From: Colwellia sp. C2M11
GTDB taxonomy: Bacteria; Pseudomonadota; Gammaproteobacteria; Enterobacterales; Alteromonadaceae
NCBI RefSeq assembly: GCF_018860915.1
Contig: NZ_JAHKQD010000009.1
Coordinates: 185,455-249,454 of the forward strand
Direction: 5' to 3'
DNA: 64,000 bases
The notes under the pieces are model-generated. The model was not told the origin of the DNA, ran no database searches, and saw only the letters and a list, made by a program, of their open reading frames with translations. Positions 8,700 to 17,375 of this stretch are shown one piece after another; position 1 is the first letter of the stretch, and every line of letters begins with the position of its first letter. The translations under genes and the position numbers were made by a program.

Positions 8700-9797
8700 T
8701 TATGTTTTTGGAGCTAGATTGAAAAATCGAATAGCATTTTTAGCATATAAATTATCAATGACATTTTTCGGTAACGCTAAACTTATGATTTCACCGTCGA
8801 CTTCTGGTACGGAAATAGTTTGGTTACTAGTTAAATATTGCCAATCTTCGAGCCATTTTTTATGTGCTTGTGATTTGAACTGGGCATCACTTACTGTTGG
8901 AGAATGGGTTAAATCTGTGGCATATAAAATACGGTTTTGATATTTAATAAAGAAATTACGTACTTTACTTCTATCCAGTGTAGATTGATATTGAATTTGT
9001 CCCATTCTTGCGGCTAAATCAACCACGGCATCGGGATAAGTATCTAAAAATATTGAGATTTGGTCGACACTCCACTCTAAACTAGCTAAATGAGCGCCCA
9101 TAAATTGCAGTGTAGGATGATTGTTAAGCATATTGTTACGTGCTTGCATTTGGTCTTCATAGCTAGGCATCTCAGGGTGAAGATACATATGATATTGTGG
9201 ATGAGCAGTAAAATATTGTTTATCATTATTTACCGTCATTTGACTAACAGGAAGCCAACAGTTTTTTGGTTCACCTTGATGACCAATAAGTGGTATATGA
9301 ATATCTGTTAAATGTTTAAAAATAGGCGTAAAAAGAGGATCATCAATCATGATGAGGTTTTGTTTATTGTCTTTTTCTGCCATCCCAATATTTTTCCAAA
9401 CCTTGACAGCAACCGCACCTTCTCCAATTTCGGCATCTATACGCTTAATAACATTATTTTTCCACTGTCCATTGTTAGACCCTTCCATAGAGAAAGTCGT
9501 TGCAAAGTAGAAATTATTTGGATGTTCTTTCGCAAATTGGTGGGCAATATCTGCTTGCTTATCAATATTCGGAAAATCTTGGTAGTCAACATTAATAGAA
9601 AGCAATTTCATATTGTCATTTTTTGCTTGCATAATAAATGCAGTAGATGAGTTATTTGCATGTACATGCGCATCAATTTTTTTTACTGCATAGTAATCAA
9701 CCATGGTGTAATACTGATTATTTAAATTACTATTAGGGGTTGAACAGGCAGCAAGAGCCTGTGTGATAACGGAAATTGCTACTAAGTATTTTTTCAT
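8700..9797 (-). CDS. Amidohydrolase-family lipoprotein (amidohydrolase 2 fold)
   Basis: Predicted metal-dependent TIM-barrel hydrolase of the amidohydrolase 2 type. The lipobox ALAAC near residue 18 marks it as a lipoprotein, so it should act in the periplasm or on the outer membrane. Metal-ligand motifs are visible in order: KIDAHVHA (HxH) near 40-48, GHQGEP, GAHLAS, and YATD near the C-terminus. It is not NagA/AgaA-like, since those deacetylases are cytoplasmic and carry different motifs, so it does not fill the missing deacetylation step. Thirty-six bases separate it from the GH36-like gene on the same strand, so it probably leads a three-gene operon. Its substrate is unknown. Confidence 0.8.
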   Translation of the reverse strand: MKKYLVAISVITQALAACSTPNSNLNNQYYTMVDYYAVKKIDAHVHANNSSTAFIMQAKNDNMKLLSINVDYQDFPNIDKQADIAHQFAKEHPNNFYFATTFSMEGSNNGQWKNNVIKRIDAEIGEGAVAVKVWKNIGMAEKDNKQNLIMIDDPLFTPIFKHLTDIHIPLIGHQGEPKNCWLPVSQMTVNNDKQYFTAHPQYHMYLHPEMPSYEDQMQARNNMLNNHPTLQFMGAHLASLEWSVDQISIFLDTYPDAVVDLAARMGQIQYQSTLDRSKVRNFFIKYQNRILYATDLTHSPTVSDAQFKSQAHKKWLEDWQYLTSNQTISVPEVDGEIISLALPKNVIDNLYAKNAIRFFNLAPKT

Positions 9798-10003
9798 AAT
9801 AATCTCTTGATATAAATTTAGTACTTTATTCGTTACTAGGTTTTATCTTTATGTTATATAGGCAATAAATGGGCTACAGCAACATGACTGAAAAAAGGTT
9901 TTTAGTATAAGAAGAGAATAAAGTCATATATTAGCTTAATGCATGGGATGTACTGCTAATATTGTTGGCTTTATTGTCGCTGTTACTAAAGAATAATATC
10001 ATA

Positions 10004-10050
10004 CTGAAGGATATTGAAAGCGCTGTCAACAAAAAGAAAGTTACTGAAGG
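10004..10050. promoter_or_regulatory. Candidate AgaR operator cluster, four phased repeats
   Basis: GAAGG at 10006, GAAAG at 10016, GAAAG at 10036 and GAAGG at 10046 all fall in the same 10-bp register, so they face one side of the helix. On the other strand they read CTTTC/CCTTC, the word reported for AgaR sites in proteobacteria, where it occurs in several copies. About 210 bases upstream of the amidohydrolase start. Confidence 0.6.
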
Positions 10051-10105
10051 TTTTTTTGCAGGTTGATATAAGATTAATATGAACTTTTATACTTGGATAT
10101 CATCT

Positions 10106-10125
10106 ATTGAAAGATAATGAAAGCC
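10106..10125. promoter_or_regulatory. Candidate AgaR operator, tandem GAAAG
   Basis: The sequence ATTGAAAGATAATGAAAGCC has two perfect GAAAG words 10 bp apart (10109 and 10119). It shares the TGAARG-N4-TGAARG form of the other sites in this island. About 355 bases before the kinase start. Confidence 0.6.
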
Positions 10126-10479
10126 TAAAGTGATTTACTTTTAAATTTAGTTGTTTCATACTCCTGTTTATATTTCGAAAGCATCCATCTAAATATTTTA
10201 TCGGGGGATTACTCCGTTACTTCACGAAAGACTAGTGCTTAATTCTTTAAATACAGTTCTTATCACTATATGAGTAGGTTATAGCCCATCATTTAGACAT
10301 GAATTTTTCAGGATTAACGAATGTTAAATGAATGCAATATATGGTTGTTGTATTCAAGTTTATAATTTTTTGACATGTATTAAATGTCCCTACTATTTTA
10401 TATCGTAGTAATGAGCATTTTTTAGTATGTAGATATTCATAAGTTTAAAAGATATGAATAATATAAGAGGAGATATATT

Positions 10480-11406
10480 GTGTATTACTTAGGGGTTGAC
10501 GGTGGCGGAACCAAAACTGCATTTGTGTTATTGGATCAGCAGCGTAATGTAGTAGCGACCCATGAACTCGGAACCTGTTATCATGTTGAAGTCGGTTTGG
10601 AAGGTGCGCAATCGATTCTTCAGTCAGGTGTTTTAGCATTACTTGAACAAGTCTCAGGATCAATTGACGATATTATTTTTGCTTTTTTCGGTTTACCGGC
10701 ATACGGCGAAGATAGCGAATTAATTAACCAAATAGATGCTTTGCCTTCAAGTTTTATGAGTGCAGAAAAGTATCAATGTGATAATGATATGGTCAATGGT
10801 TGGGCTGCAGCCTTTGACTGTGCTGACGGTATTAATATTGTCGCAGGTACTGGCTCTATCGCTTATGGTGTAAACCAAACGAAAACTGCTCGTTGTGGTG
10901 GCTGGGGGGAAGTTTTTAGCGATGAAGGCTCTGCTTATTGGGTGGGGCGTAAAGGTTTACAAGTATTTACAAAAATGAGTGATGGTCGGTTAAGTAAAGG
11001 TCCTTTGTATGATATTTTAAAATCTACTTTGGATTTTGATTATGATTTAGATATAACGGCGCTTGTTCTTTGTCATTGGAATTCTGAGCGTAGTAAAATA
11101 GCTGCTGTTTCGGCGTTAGTCTATCAAGCAGCCTCAGAAGGCGATCAGCATGCCATTGCAATTTTGGCAGAAGCCGCTAATGAATTAGCTGACATAGTAG
11201 AAGGCACAACAAAATCATTAGCATTTAAAGACGAAGATATTATCAAAGTGTCATACTCTGGCGGTATCTTTAATGCTGGGAAGTTTGTATTAGACCCTTT
11301 TGTTAAAGCTTTAGAGCGCTTGCCAAATCATTATAAAGTTTACGAGCCATTATGCAGTCCAGTTATTGGTGCGGCTCTATATGCAGAAAAGTTATCGACG
11401 TTATAA
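10480..11406 (+). CDS. agaK: BadF/BadG-type amino-sugar kinase, probable GalNAc kinase
   Basis: Predicted ATP-dependent kinase for N-acetylgalactosamine or N-acetylglucosamine, cytoplasmic. The 308 residues show the ASKHA fold: phosphate-1 loop YYLGVDGGGTKTAFVL at the N-terminus, NDMVNGWAAA (catalytic-base region) near 105, IVAGTGSIAYG near 126, and the adenosine motif YSGGIFNAG near 255. The start is GTG at 10480 with GAGGAG seven bases upstream. The specificity call rests on the neighbouring AgaR-, AgaZ- and AgaS-like genes; a GlcNAc kinase (nagK-like) is the alternative. It stands alone on the plus strand, convergent with pgi. Confidence 0.72.
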   Translation: MYYLGVDGGGTKTAFVLLDQQRNVVATHELGTCYHVEVGLEGAQSILQSGVLALLEQVSGSIDDIIFAFFGLPAYGEDSELINQIDALPSSFMSAEKYQCDNDMVNGWAAAFDCADGINIVAGTGSIAYGVNQTKTARCGGWGEVFSDEGSAYWVGRKGLQVFTKMSDGRLSKGPLYDILKSTLDFDYDLDITALVLCHWNSERSKIAAVSALVYQAASEGDQHAIAILAEAANELADIVEGTTKSLAFKDEDIIKVSYSGGIFNAGKFVLDPFVKALERLPNHYKVYEPLCSPVIGAALYAEKLSTL

Positions 11407-11455
11407 AGTTAAATGTTATTGGTTAACATAAATTAACCTAACGGATAATATCGAA

Positions 11456-11490
11456 AGTGCTACATAGTAAAATTGAAAATATGTAGCACT
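11456..11490. repeat. 11-bp perfect inverted repeat between kinase and pgi
   Basis: AGTGCTACATA and TATGTAGCACT are exact complements separated by 13 bases. It lies between the ends of two convergent genes. No T-run follows on either strand, so it may be a transcript-end stabiliser, a weak bidirectional terminator, or one copy of a repeat family (see the related element at 13244). Confidence 0.75.
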
Positions 11491-11519
11491 GTCTATACTA
11501 GTTTAAATCATACACTGGC

Positions 11520-13166
11520 CTAAATCTTTCGCTCGGTCATATAATATTCTATTAACCCTTGAGTTGAGCTATCATGATTTGTATTTACTTCACTCTTTTG
11601 TAGCTCAAGTTGTATTTTATTTGCTAAACCTTTTCCTAACTCAACACCCCATTGATCAAATGAACATATTTTAAGGATAATGCCCTGTACAAAAATCTTA
11701 TGTTCATAGAGTGCAATTAAGCTACCGAGTGTTTTAGGTGATAATTGTTTCATTAAAATAGAATTAGTAGGGCGGTTACCTTGGTGCACTTTATGGGGTG
11801 CTACTTTATTAATATATTCTTGTGTTCTACCTTTCGCTTTCAGGTCTTCTCGTACTTGAGCTTCATCAACCCCTTTCATTAATGCTTGGGTTTGTGCAAA
11901 AAAGTTAGCCATTAATGTTTCATGGTGACCATCAACAGGTGTTACACTTTCGATAGAGCCTATAAAGTCAGCAGGCACAACATTATTACTTTGATGCAAG
12001 TATTGATAAAAAGCATGCTGTCCATTAATTCCTAGTTCACCCCAAATGGTTGGTACGGTAGGGTAGTCAATTTTATCACCATCCCAAGAAACTGATTTAC
12101 CATTACTTTCCATTTCAGCTTGTTGCATATAAGCTGAAAACATATGTAGATTTTGATCGTAAGGTAAAATAGCTTGTGATTGAGCGCCTAAGAAAGTGCA
12201 GTTCCAAATACTTAATAAAGCGAGTAATACTGGTGCATTTTCTTTTAATGGCGCATGATAGAAGTGCTCATCTAGTTCATGAGCGCCAGCAAGTAACTCG
12301 GTGAACTTTTCAAAACCTAAATCAATAGCAATAGGTAATCCGATAGCAGACCATAAGGAAAATCTACCACCAACCCAATCCCACATATCAAAAATATTTT
12401 CTTCGAGAATACCAAATTCAATGGCATTTACCTTGTTAGAAGACACCGCTATAAAGTGTTTCTCTACAGCGCTAGAGTCAAACGATGATGCTACCAACCA
12501 CTTCATCGCGGTTTGAGCATTAGTAATGGTTTCAGTTGTGGTAAAGGTTTTACTAGAAACAATAAAAAGTACTTGCTCAGGGTTTAACGGTTTTAAAATA
12601 TTTGCGATTTGTGTACCGTCAACGTTAGAAACATAATGTGTATTAACACTGTTATCACTATAGCCCTTAAGAGCTTCTGTGACCATTTGTGGACCTAAAT
12701 TTGAGCCACCAACACCAATGTTTACAACATCAGTGATGCGCTTTCCTGAATAACCTAACCATTCACCCTTGCGCACTTTATCACTAAATTTTTTTATTTT
12801 TTCGAGCGATTTTGTTACATTCGACGTAATGTTTTTTTCAAAGGTATCGGTATTTTTAGTTACCGAGCCACGTAATGCCGTATGCAATACCGCGCGCTCT
12901 TCTGTTTTGTTAATGGCAGTACCATTAAACATTTTCTCACGCCATTGTTGTACTTCACAATCATCAGCTAACAGTGTTAATAAAGACATAGTCTCTGTTG
13001 TTATGATGTTTTTAGAGTAGTCGAGTATAAAAGGGGTTAATTTTATAGAAAATTCATTGAAACGACTGGGATTTTTAGCAAACAAGTCATTCATATGTTG
13101 ATCTTTCATGTCTTTTGCATGAGCAACCAATTTTTTCCAGCTTTCTAAATTTGTTCTGCTTTTCAT
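11520..13166 (-). CDS. pgi: Glucose-6-phosphate isomerase
   Basis: Interconverts glucose-6-phosphate and fructose-6-phosphate in glycolysis and gluconeogenesis. The 548-residue length matches bacterial Pgi. Seen: VNIGVGGSNLGPQMV (phosphate-binding), SKTFTTTET, GGRFSLWSAIGLPIA, the catalytic segment GELGINGQHAFYQYLHQ, and the C-terminal SFDQWGVELGKGLA. It appears intact. Its position inside a GalNAc/galactoside island is odd, because pgi is normally unlinked. It is bracketed by two related inverted repeats (11456 and 13244). It could be the only housekeeping copy or a second one; the window cannot tell. Confidence 0.95.
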   Translation of the reverse strand: MKSRTNLESWKKLVAHAKDMKDQHMNDLFAKNPSRFNEFSIKLTPFILDYSKNIITTETMSLLTLLADDCEVQQWREKMFNGTAINKTEERAVLHTALRGSVTKNTDTFEKNITSNVTKSLEKIKKFSDKVRKGEWLGYSGKRITDVVNIGVGGSNLGPQMVTEALKGYSDNSVNTHYVSNVDGTQIANILKPLNPEQVLFIVSSKTFTTTETITNAQTAMKWLVASSFDSSAVEKHFIAVSSNKVNAIEFGILEENIFDMWDWVGGRFSLWSAIGLPIAIDLGFEKFTELLAGAHELDEHFYHAPLKENAPVLLALLSIWNCTFLGAQSQAILPYDQNLHMFSAYMQQAEMESNGKSVSWDGDKIDYPTVPTIWGELGINGQHAFYQYLHQSNNVVPADFIGSIESVTPVDGHHETLMANFFAQTQALMKGVDEAQVREDLKAKGRTQEYINKVAPHKVHQGNRPTNSILMKQLSPKTLGSLIALYEHKIFVQGIILKICSFDQWGVELGKGLANKIQLELQKSEVNTNHDSSTQGLIEYYMTERKI

Positions 13167-13243
13167 TTTTTTACCTTTAAAAATTAGGTGATTATATTGT
13201 TGAGTTGATTCTTACATGATCTTTTATTACGCAAAGAAAGGTG

Positions 13244-13278
13244 GCTACATTGATATACAAGGTCAATTGAAATGTAGC
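13244..13278. repeat. Inverted repeat upstream of pgi, related to the one downstream
   Basis: GCTACATT pairs with AATGTAGC across 19 bases. The right part, AATTGAAATGTAGCA, resembles the right part of the repeat at 11456 (AATTGAAAATATGTAGCA). The two copies flank pgi at distances of 30 and 78 bases. Confidence 0.55.
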
Positions 13279-13356
13279 AAAATAGTCACGTTATATAGAG
13301 CTTTTCATCGGTACTTCATGTGTATTTTATTTTGTGATGTGTACTTTATTAACTCT

Positions 13357-14700
13357 CTATAAGTTAGCGTCGAATTGAATAATTTGACCTGGAACTAAAC
13401 GATCACTTTCAATGGTCAAAATAGGGTTATCACCGCCGATAGCAACATCAAAAACTTTGCTTTCGTTAGGTAATAATCCTTTAAGAGATGCACTTGAACG
13501 AACACCGTTTACAGTGGCATAAGCATCATAATATATAGGTGCTATACCTATATTTTTGATAACGACTTTGCTGGCTACACTAGACGAGGCGAATGCCTCA
13601 ACTTTGAATTTATACCCTGTGGCCATTGCTGCATCTTTGATACGGCTAGGTGTTTGATACGAAGACTGGTTATTACCTATAATATAACTAATATGGTACA
13701 GGCTAGCGAAGTACTCGAAGCTTTTTCCATAAGAGCCTTGATTTGGATTTAACACGTTCATTTGGTCATAGTCAGAATAGTAGCTAAATTCTCCACCTGC
13801 AGGATTTGTTTTATATCTATTTTCGCCAAAGAATAACCAATTCGCACGGTTATATTCATCATCACTAGTAGAATGCATTTTATGCATAAATGAATCGTCA
13901 AATAGGCCAAAATTAAGTGCCTGTAAATCAGGGGCTGCAGCTATAGGCGTGTAATTATGGTCAGCAGCATCAATAGAAAATGACCAAAGCAGTTGCTTGA
14001 ACTCTTGATGTAAATGCTTCAAAAAGTCAGTTTGAAATGCTTTTGAGGGAAAATTTTGACCTAGATTTACAGGACCATCATATAAATGATATTCAGCATA
14101 AGAGCCAAATCCTACTTGTAAGAAAGCAATTCTAGGATCGTTGTCGTATTGCTTAGCAAAGGCACTAAAAAAATCTAATGTAAACTCCTCTAGCCCTTTA
14201 AAGCTCCAATCAGGTAAGTATGTGTTGCGTCCTTCTACTAGTGCTATTGTTGAATTATAATCAGGTGTTGTTTCTATATATTTAGGTACTGAGCTTTGTG
14301 TTTTTCCAGGGTAAGTATAACGAAAGCGTAATATGGCTTGATGACCCCTTTGCTCTATATTTGTTAACAAATTATCAATGCTTGTCCAATCATACATACC
14401 TTTTTCATTAACAACATCGGCGTAAATAACATAAGCATATTCAAGCTGCACGTTATCTCCTAAGTCGTCTAATGTTGTTAAATTATCAGCCCAATACACG
14501 ATCCCTGTCATCGGTTGTACTCGATCGATGGATGATTGTAATGGTATAGAGCGAAATGAAAGCTCTGTATTATCAATGTGAGTGTTTGCATCACCTGAAG
14601 AGGAGTCACCACAAGCATTAAGGAGTAGCAATAAATAAAAAATCGTAAAAAAATGAATTATATTAGTATATTTTTTTTTACTGTAATTTTTAGCTTTCAT
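13357..14700 (-). CDS. DUF4832-like secreted lipoprotein with glycosidase-like fold
   Basis: Function unknown. The 447 residues begin with a long signal peptide and lipobox LLNAC near residue 30. The N-terminal two thirds look like a TIM barrel: VQPMTGIVYWAD, YAYVIYADVVNEKG, QAILRFRYTYPG, and FLQVGFGSYAEYHLYDG, the strand where glycosidases often place catalytic acids. The C-terminal 90 residues look like a beta-sandwich (VIKNIGIAPIYYDAYATVNG, LKGLLPNESKVFDV). This matches the general form of DUF4832 proteins found in sugar-use loci, which is recall, not a search result. The setting suggests it binds or cuts the same glycan as the GH27 and GH36-like enzymes. Confidence 0.6.
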   Translation of the reverse strand: MKAKNYSKKKYTNIIHFFTIFYLLLLLNACGDSSSGDANTHIDNTELSFRSIPLQSSIDRVQPMTGIVYWADNLTTLDDLGDNVQLEYAYVIYADVVNEKGMYDWTSIDNLLTNIEQRGHQAILRFRYTYPGKTQSSVPKYIETTPDYNSTIALVEGRNTYLPDWSFKGLEEFTLDFFSAFAKQYDNDPRIAFLQVGFGSYAEYHLYDGPVNLGQNFPSKAFQTDFLKHLHQEFKQLLWSFSIDAADHNYTPIAAAPDLQALNFGLFDDSFMHKMHSTSDDEYNRANWLFFGENRYKTNPAGGEFSYYSDYDQMNVLNPNQGSYGKSFEYFASLYHISYIIGNNQSSYQTPSRIKDAAMATGYKFKVEAFASSSVASKVVIKNIGIAPIYYDAYATVNGVRSSASLKGLLPNESKVFDVAIGGDNPILTIESDRLVPGQIIQFDANL

Positions 14701-14839
14701 AAAACTCTCAAAGTAAATGAAATCAACAATATTTGGTGTTGTTACGCTTGGTTATTGTTAACTATAATTTGGCGGTATATATTTTTATGGAAGAGGCTCA
14801 ATTGTATTTAAACACTTGTACTATAATATTCATTGAAAG

Positions 14840-14863
14840 AACCATGCGATTTTTCGCATGGTT
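14840..14863 (-). terminator. Hairpin after the GH27 gene
   Basis: AACCATGCGA and TCGCATGGTT form a 10-bp stem with a four-base loop 17 bases past the GH27 stop on the minus strand. The tail TTCTTTC is only moderately U-rich, so termination is likely but not certain. Confidence 0.6.
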
Positions 14864-14880
14864 TAATCGTTAAATAATAC

Positions 14881-16152
14881 TTATTTAGTTGGATAAATTC
14901 TCAACACTATGGCTTCGTGAGAAATAACTTCGTCAGTGTAACTTTCTGGAAAATTGCCCATATCTTTGTGTTTCCAAAGATCTCTAACATGGACTTCTTT
15001 CCAATCTAGACCAAGTTCTTGTTTCCAATTAATAGAAATATTTTCTGTTTCACTGCCTCTGTTCAGCATAGCTATAGCCCAACTTCCATCTGCCATTGGT
15101 TTGGCTAATATATGAATTTTCCCTTCTTTTTTAACCGTTTTTGCTTGTTTACCCAATGGATCTTGATTTAAGGCTATTACTTCCCGGTTAGTCAGTGTTT
15201 TTAACGTATAAGTATCAAGATCACGTACATCGGTCCCAGTTAAAAGAGGGGTAGATAAGATTGACCATAAACTGAAGTGGGCACGATATTCAACGTTAGA
15301 GGCACCTGCGCCAACAAGCTCTTTACTTTCACCGTTAAGACCTACAATTAACATATCAAAATCATTCCATTGACCTGGCTTATTGTATCCTTCTAACCCT
15401 TGGCCTCTATCTAACATATCTAGCACATCAAAATAATAACCCTCTCTATTCTCTGGGTAGTCGAAGTCATCCGAAATGTCTTGGCCAATTCTCCAATGGT
15501 TTGCACCTATATCACCAGCCCATTGCCAAATATTTTGCCAACCACAATGACAAGCATGTAATACGATATCTTTAGGGTTTTCAATCAAGGGTTTAGACAT
15601 TTTGTAAAAAGCTTCTTTTAGTTCTTCTTTACTTGCGTCTTTATGAGAGCAGCAGCTATCATATTTTAGGTGGTCTACACCCCATGATGCGAACATGTCG
15701 GCATCTTGTTTTTCATACCCTTCACTACCTGAGTAGCCTGCACATGTGGTTTGTCCAGGACCAGAATAAATTCCTAACTTCATTCCGTTTTCATGAGCGT
15801 AATCGGCTAAATATTTTATCCCTCTAGGGAATTTCTCTTTATCAAAATCTAAGGGTTTATTCTTACGGTTCCCCTTATCTTGTTGCCAACCATCATCTAA
15901 ATTAACGTAAATATAGCCGGCGTCTTTCATACCATTGTTTACCATTGCATCGATAGTTTCGATAATCAATTGTTCATTTATCTCTACGCCAAATTGATTC
16001 CAGCTGCTCCACCCCATTGGAGGTGTTTTGGCGAGACCATTATTGAGTTTTTCAAAAATATGGTCACTACTATCCGCTTGAGCATTCACGGTTAGAGTAA
16101 ATAATATAAAGACAGATATTATAAAAATACGAGATGTTGCCATAAGTTTCAT
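14881..16152 (-). CDS. GH27 alpha-galactosidase / alpha-N-acetylgalactosaminidase
   Basis: Predicted retaining exo-glycosidase removing terminal alpha-galactose or alpha-GalNAc. The start is taken at 16152: from there the protein opens with MKLMATSRIFIISVFILFT, a clear signal peptide ending near VNAQA, and a GGAAAG ribosome site precedes it. An in-frame ATG at 16308 would add 52 unlikely residues. Seen in the 423 residues: LAKTPPMGWSSWNQF, YVNLDDGWQ, GIYSGPGQTTCAGYSGS, the nucleophile in LKYDSC (about D165), and the acid/base in RIGQDISDD (about D225). A C-terminal beta domain follows. It lacks a lipobox, so it is probably periplasmic or secreted. Divergent from agaR. Confidence 0.93.
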   Translation of the reverse strand: MKLMATSRIFIISVFILFTLTVNAQADSSDHIFEKLNNGLAKTPPMGWSSWNQFGVEINEQLIIETIDAMVNNGMKDAGYIYVNLDDGWQQDKGNRKNKPLDFDKEKFPRGIKYLADYAHENGMKLGIYSGPGQTTCAGYSGSEGYEKQDADMFASWGVDHLKYDSCCSHKDASKEELKEAFYKMSKPLIENPKDIVLHACHCGWQNIWQWAGDIGANHWRIGQDISDDFDYPENREGYYFDVLDMLDRGQGLEGYNKPGQWNDFDMLIVGLNGESKELVGAGASNVEYRAHFSLWSILSTPLLTGTDVRDLDTYTLKTLTNREVIALNQDPLGKQAKTVKKEGKIHILAKPMADGSWAIAMLNRGSETENISINWKQELGLDWKEVHVRDLWKHKDMGNFPESYTDEVISHEAIVLRIYPTK

Positions 16153-16527
16153 ATACTTTCCAAAAATGGTTGATATTAATTTATTTAAGATAAAACATAC
16201 TAATCGAAAACAAATGAAAGGTAAAGGGCGGGAGTGGTAATATGAAAAATTTACCATTAATGTAAAACTTACAACTAATAAAAGTGACAAGGTTAATTGT
16301 ATAACCACCTGTTATTATTATAAAAAATTATCTTTGATTTATTGTTTTTTAGCATGTCTTTAATTGTTACTGAAGGGTATTGAAGGCATATGTAAGAAGA
16401 AATACTTGATTTATATGGTTAAAATAGAAATTTTGATTAAAATAAGGTCTTCATTATCTTTCGTTGATGCGTTACTCGATTACTGTTAAAATACTAACTA
16501 TTAAATAAAAAATATAGTAACTTAAAT
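16153..16527. promoter_or_regulatory. Divergent promoter region of GH27 and agaR genes
   Basis: AT-rich 375 bases between two divergent starts. It contains one GAAGG tandem (16372 and 16382), listed separately. I see no clear ribosome site before the agaR ATG and no small gene. Confidence 0.5.
16370..16387. promoter_or_regulatory. Candidate AgaR operator between GH27 and agaR
   Basis: CTGAAGGGTATTGAAGGC contains GAAGG twice with 10-bp spacing. It matches the site at 10004 (CTGAAGGATATTGAAAGC) at 16 of 18 positions. Its place between divergent GH27 and agaR fits autoregulation plus control of the glycosidase. Confidence 0.65.
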
Positions 16528-17301
16528 ATGCTTAATACTATTGAAAGACGCCAGAAAATTATTGATAAAGTAAATGAGTTAAGCCGTGTCGACGTAGCAC
16601 AATTGGCTAGTGAGTTTGATGTTTCGACTGTTACGATAAGAACTGACTTAAATGACCTCAGTAAAAGACGATTATTAATTAGATCTCGAGGCGGCGCTGT
16701 TGCAATTAGTAAGATAACTAAAGAATTATCAGTAAAAGAAAAGCATTGCAAAAACTCTCACATTAAAGAAAAGTTGGCCGAAGCCGCTGTACAGTTAATA
16801 AATAATGATGAGTTAATAATACTTGATTCCGGCACCACTACCGAAGAAATAGCCAAGTTATTGCAGAACCATGAAAATCTAGTTGTAATGACTAATGGTT
16901 TAAATATAGCCACTGAGCTTTCTCATTTACAAAACTCAGAAGTGCTAATGACTGGTGGAACGTTAAGACAAAAGTCATTATCGTTTTATGGACGTCAAGC
17001 AGAAGCGAGCCTTAATAATCTTCGCTTTGATAAAGTGATTTTAGGTGTGGATGGTGTGGAAATATCTTCAGGTTTCACGACACATTTTGAACATGAAGCA
17101 ACATTAAATCGTTTAATGTGTAATATTTCAAAAGAAGTTATTGTTGTTACCGATTCTTCTAAGTTCGGGAGAAGTGGATTATATATCATCGATTCGCTTG
17201 ATTCAATTGATATACTCATCACGGACAATAAGATTCCTTCTCAATATATAGACTATTTTCAATCAAAAAACGTTAAGCTAATTATTATTGATGTTGATTA
17301 G
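16528..17301 (+). CDS. agaR: DeoR-family repressor, AgaR-type
   Basis: Predicted transcriptional repressor that responds to an amino-sugar or tagatose phosphate. The 257 residues hold the DeoR winged helix (IERRQKIIDKVNELSRVDVA, recognition helix VSTVTIRTDLNDLSKRRLL, then RSRGGAV) and the sugar-phosphate isomerase-like effector domain with LDSGTTTEEIA, VMTNGLNIA, and VTDSSKFGRSG. The family opening supports the ATG at 16528, although no good ribosome site is visible. Operator-like GAARG repeats lie in its own upstream region and in three other island control regions. The AgaR label rests on neighbours AgaS and AgaZ. Confidence 0.82.
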   Translation: MLNTIERRQKIIDKVNELSRVDVAQLASEFDVSTVTIRTDLNDLSKRRLLIRSRGGAVAISKITKELSVKEKHCKNSHIKEKLAEAAVQLINNDELIILDSGTTTEEIAKLLQNHENLVVMTNGLNIATELSHLQNSEVLMTGGTLRQKSLSFYGRQAEASLNNLRFDKVILGVDGVEISSGFTTHFEHEATLNRLMCNISKEVIVVTDSSKFGRSGLYIIDSLDSIDILITDNKIPSQYIDYFQSKNVKLIIIDVD

Positions 17302-17330
17302 CATTTTTATTTTAATAGTGTAAGAATATA

Positions 17331-17370
17331 AAGGAGCTAATATTTTCATATCAGCTCCTTTTTATTTTTT
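17331..17370 (+). terminator. Rho-independent terminator after agaR
   Basis: AAGGAGCT (17331-17338) pairs with AGCTCCTT (17353-17360), loop of 14, followed by TTTATTTTTT. It lies between two convergent genes, 30 bases past the agaR stop. The U-tract favours plus-strand transcripts. Confidence 0.85.
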
Positions 17371-17375
17371 AGGTC

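Larger units (their letters stand above)
9798..10479. promoter_or_regulatory. Divergent control region of the sugar island
   Basis: A 680-base gene-free region between the leftward amidohydrolase operon and the rightward kinase gene. It holds two groups of GAARG direct repeats described separately. A strong ribosome site GAGGAG (10467-10472) sits seven bases before the GTG start of the kinase gene. No protein gene or RNA fold was recognised. Confidence 0.6.

Noticed and set aside
8700-9797. Amidohydrolase as the missing GalNAc-6-phosphate deacetylase
   Set aside because: It is exported as a lipoprotein and would not meet the phosphorylated cytoplasmic substrate.
16153-16308. Longer N-terminus of the GH27 protein
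   Set aside because: The extra 52 residues do not fit the family and would bury the clear signal peptide that begins at the internal ATG 16152.
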